DNA of 36,171 bases from Methanobacteriota archaeon. Lineage in GTDB: Archaea > Thermoplasmatota > Thermoplasmata > RBG-16-68-12. The stretch lies in the NCBI GenBank assembly GCA_005878515.1, contig VBLZ01000096.1, positions 1 through 36,171 of the forward strand, in the 5' to 3' direction. This document shows, in pieces, positions 34,545-36,171 of this stretch (positions are counted from its first letter, which is position 1; the number at the start of each line of letters is the position of its first letter). Made by a program: the position numbers and the translations under genes. Under the pieces are notes generated by a model, which worked only from the letters and a program-made list of their open reading frames with translations, made no database searches and had not been told where the DNA came from.

Positions 34545-35480
34545 ATGAAGGCCGGGATTGTCGGGGTTGGTAAGGTCGGCGGCGCAATCGCGTTCGCCCT
34601 CGCGCGAGAAGGCCCGTGGGACGAACTCGTACTCGTCGACGCGGTGCCGGACCTCGCCTGGGCTCAGGCCGAGGATATCCGCCAGGGTTTGCGCGTGTCC
34701 ACGCAACCGGCTGTCCGGGTGGGCACGATCCAGGACCTCGCGGATTGCGATGTCGTCGTCTTGGCGGCCGGACAAGGGCGGAAGCCCGAGATGACCCGGC
34801 TCGACCTGCTGCATTCGAACGCCGGACTGGTCGCAGAACTGAGCCGAAACATCGCCCGCGTAGCGACGCGCGCCAGCCTCGTTGTGCTGACGAACCCGAT
34901 GGACGTCATGACGACCATCGCTTGGCAATCGACCGGATGGCCACGGACCCGTGTGTTGGGCTCGGGAACCCTACTCGACTCGCAACGGTTCCGGGTGATT
35001 CTGGCGGACCACCTCCAGGTGCCTTCCGTGAAGGTCTCCGCGACCGTCCTGGGTGAGCACGGTCAGCGCGTCGTGCCGGTATTCAGTCGTACGAAGGTGA
35101 GCGGACGGCGCCCGAGCCTCTCGACGAAGGACAAGGAGGAAATCACGCGTCGGTTGCGCGACGTCAGCGCGCGGATCATCGAAGCAAAGGGCGGGACCGC
35201 GTTCGGCCCCGCGGGCGCGACGGTGGAGCTCATCCATGCTCTCATCGGCTCCCGGCCGCGGGTCGTGCCTTGCTCGGTCGTCCTGGATGGGGAGTACGGA
35301 GTCCACGACGTCGCGATTGGCGTTCCCGCCGTCCTGGGCACAGGCCGAGTCCTGGGCCTCGAAGAATGGCCTCTGGCCGAAGACGAGCAGGCCGCGTTCG
35401 AGGAAGCGGCACGCGATCTGAAGGCGTTCGCGGACGACGCGGCGGTACTCCTGAAAGTCGGTGAGCGACCGTCCGGATGA
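34545..35480 (+). CDS. mdh: NAD-dependent malate dehydrogenase (LDH-like family)
   Basis: 311 residues. It interconverts malate and oxaloacetate in the cytosol. The NAD fold starts GIVGVGKVGGAIAF, and D32 after the second strand indicates NAD over NADP. The substrate loop reads GQGRKPEMTR: R79 at the specificity position favours malate over lactate (lactate enzymes have Gln there), and R85 is the second substrate arginine. N117 lies in LTNPMD, D145/R148 in LLDSQRFR, and the catalytic H172 in LGEHGQ. All catalytic residues are present. GCTTATGG (34509-34516) is the likely TATA box. It is tail-to-tail with the small gene after it (19 bp). Confidence 0.95.
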   Translation: MKAGIVGVGKVGGAIAFALAREGPWDELVLVDAVPDLAWAQAEDIRQGLRVSTQPAVRVGTIQDLADCDVVVLAAGQGRKPEMTRLDLLHSNAGLVAELSRNIARVATRASLVVLTNPMDVMTTIAWQSTGWPRTRVLGSGTLLDSQRFRVILADHLQVPSVKVSATVLGEHGQRVVPVFSRTKVSGRRPSLSTKDKEEITRRLRDVSARIIEAKGGTAFGPAGATVELIHALIGSRPRVVPCSVVLDGEYGVHDVAIGVPAVLGTGRVLGLEEWPLAEDEQAAFEEAARDLKAFADDAAVLLKVGERPSG

Positions 35481-35499
35481 GCGGGTGTCTGCGTCGACG

Positions 35500-35781
35500 T
35501 CACACGTCAACCGGCTGCGTGCCGTCCCAGATTTTGCGCGCCCCTTTCTCGACGGCGTGGATAAGCAAATCGCGTCCTGACTTCGTCGGGATGACGAAGA
35601 ACTCCTCGATCTTCCCGGACTCGGCGAGGAGCACGAGCTTCGCCTTGCCTCCCTCCATGGGCTGGCCGGTCTCCGGATGCAAGTAGTTGTATCGGACGTA
35701 GCGGCCTCGGTCGATGAGGGACCGGACCTCGTTCTCACCTCGCTTCGTGCGCGTCAGGACCTCCTCCGGAAAGGTCGTCAT
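35500..35781 (-). CDS. Small protein of unknown function
   Basis: 93 residues from ATG 35781; the frame is open back to GTG 35841 (113 aa) and GTG 35895 (131 aa). I prefer 35781 because the minus-strand GCGAAATAGG at about 35850-35860 resembles the TATA boxes of other genes here and would put the start site near 35831. The sequence has an N-terminal charged helix (EEVLTRTKRGENEVRSLIDR), then beta-strand candidates (YVRYNYLHPETG, AKLVLLAE, KIEEFFVIP) and a C-terminal helix. There is no signal peptide, membrane segment, or Cys/His pair. I do not recognise the family. Balanced composition and its compact tail-to-tail place beside mdh support it being a real gene. Confidence 0.6.
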   Translation of the reverse strand: MTTFPEEVLTRTKRGENEVRSLIDRGRYVRYNYLHPETGQPMEGGKAKLVLLAESGKIEEFFVIPTKSGRDLLIHAVEKGARKIWDGTQPVDV

Positions 35782-35953
35782 GATCTCGGCAGGGCAAGGC
35801 GGCTGCCTGCGAAGAACGTAGCGTACGACGATATTGGACACGGGAGGCCTATTTCGCCAAATGATTTTCAGCGATTCCCGCGAAGTGATTCTCACGGGCC
35901 GATGGTTGCAAGGGAACTCTTATCGAACCAGCCCCACCGTCCGGGCTGAAACC

Positions 35954-36171
35954 ATGTCCCACAGCTACGAGAGCGGAAGACAGGCCATGGCGGAGCTCGG
36001 CTCGAAGCAGCCACATGAGCTGCTGTTGATGCTGGGCGGCCTCCTGGCGGTCCTCCTGACCCTCGCGACGTATGGGATCCAGTGGGTGACTACGCCCGGC
36101 ATTGCGCAGAGCCAGTATGCTACCGTGGCGACGGCGGTAATCCTGAACGTCGTCCTCGGAGCGGCACTCTG
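35954..36171 (+). CDS. Membrane protein, N-terminal part only
   Basis: 72 residues are visible before the window ends. A hydrophilic start (MSHSYESGRQAMAELGSKQP) is followed by a membrane helix at about 22-45 (ELLLMLGGLLAVLLTLATYG). After a short loop, a second hydrophobic stretch begins near 58 (VATAVILNVVLGAALW). A CTCTTATC box at 35917-35924 is about 30 nt before the ATG. Function unknown. Confidence 0.65.
   Translation, partial: MSHSYESGRQAMAELGSKQPHELLLMLGGLLAVLLTLATYGIQWVTTPGIAQSQYATVATAVILNVVLGAAL

Overview
The window looks like high-GC archaeal DNA, most probably from an uncultured Thermoplasmatota-type lineage. That placement is inference from gene content and promoter style. The archaeal signs are a Sulfolobus/Thermoplasma-type zinc ferredoxin, a fused ADP-forming acyl-CoA synthetase, a stand-alone AlaX editing protein, TATA-like boxes about 25 nt ahead of many start codons (leaderless mRNAs), and GGTGATC or AGGAGG ribosome sites where a leader is present. 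Strands alternate almost gene by gene, intergenic gaps are small, and convergent genes sit within 0-50 bp of each other or overlap.

Left part (1-11 kb): a hexameric AAA ATPase of the proteasomal ARC/Mpa/PAN group runs off the left edge. Next is a 1458-aa surface protein with a beta-helix, Gly-rich loops, four Ig-like repeats, one membrane segment and a small cytosolic domain. It is followed by an ADP-forming acyl-CoA synthetase, a VOC-fold protein, a double-ACT protein and a 477-aa membrane-anchored coiled-coil protein.

Centre (11-24.5 kb): one gene of 13.3 kb encodes a 4428-aa protein. It has a signal peptide, about 3000 residues of Ser/Thr-rich beta-repeat ectodomain built as two unequal macro-copies, one membrane helix near residue 3020, a small globular cytosolic domain, and about 1300 residues of coiled coil. 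The 477-aa protein is the same cytosolic half in miniature. Both end in a paired helical box of the type Q-[KR]-[KR]-A-x-[DE]-x-L-D-x-E-E-[KR]-x-R. Both genes, and less exactly the 1458-aa gene, carry GATAAC at the same distance (10 bp between the 8-bp motif and the TATA box). I read these three genes as one co-regulated cell-envelope/cytoskeleton-like system, and it is the most novel part of the window.

Right part (24.5-36.2 kb): ordinary metabolism and repair. In order: a Cys/Met-metabolism PLP enzyme, zinc ferredoxin, ZIP metal transporter, LarE-type sulfur transferase with three cluster-type cysteines, threonine synthase, peroxiredoxin, a B12-binding-type radical SAM protein, a GNAT acetyltransferase divergent from an acyl-CoA dehydrogenase, AlaX, malate dehydrogenase, a small unknown protein, and a truncated membrane protein at the right edge. 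I found no rRNA, tRNA, CRISPR array, insertion sequence or phage gene.
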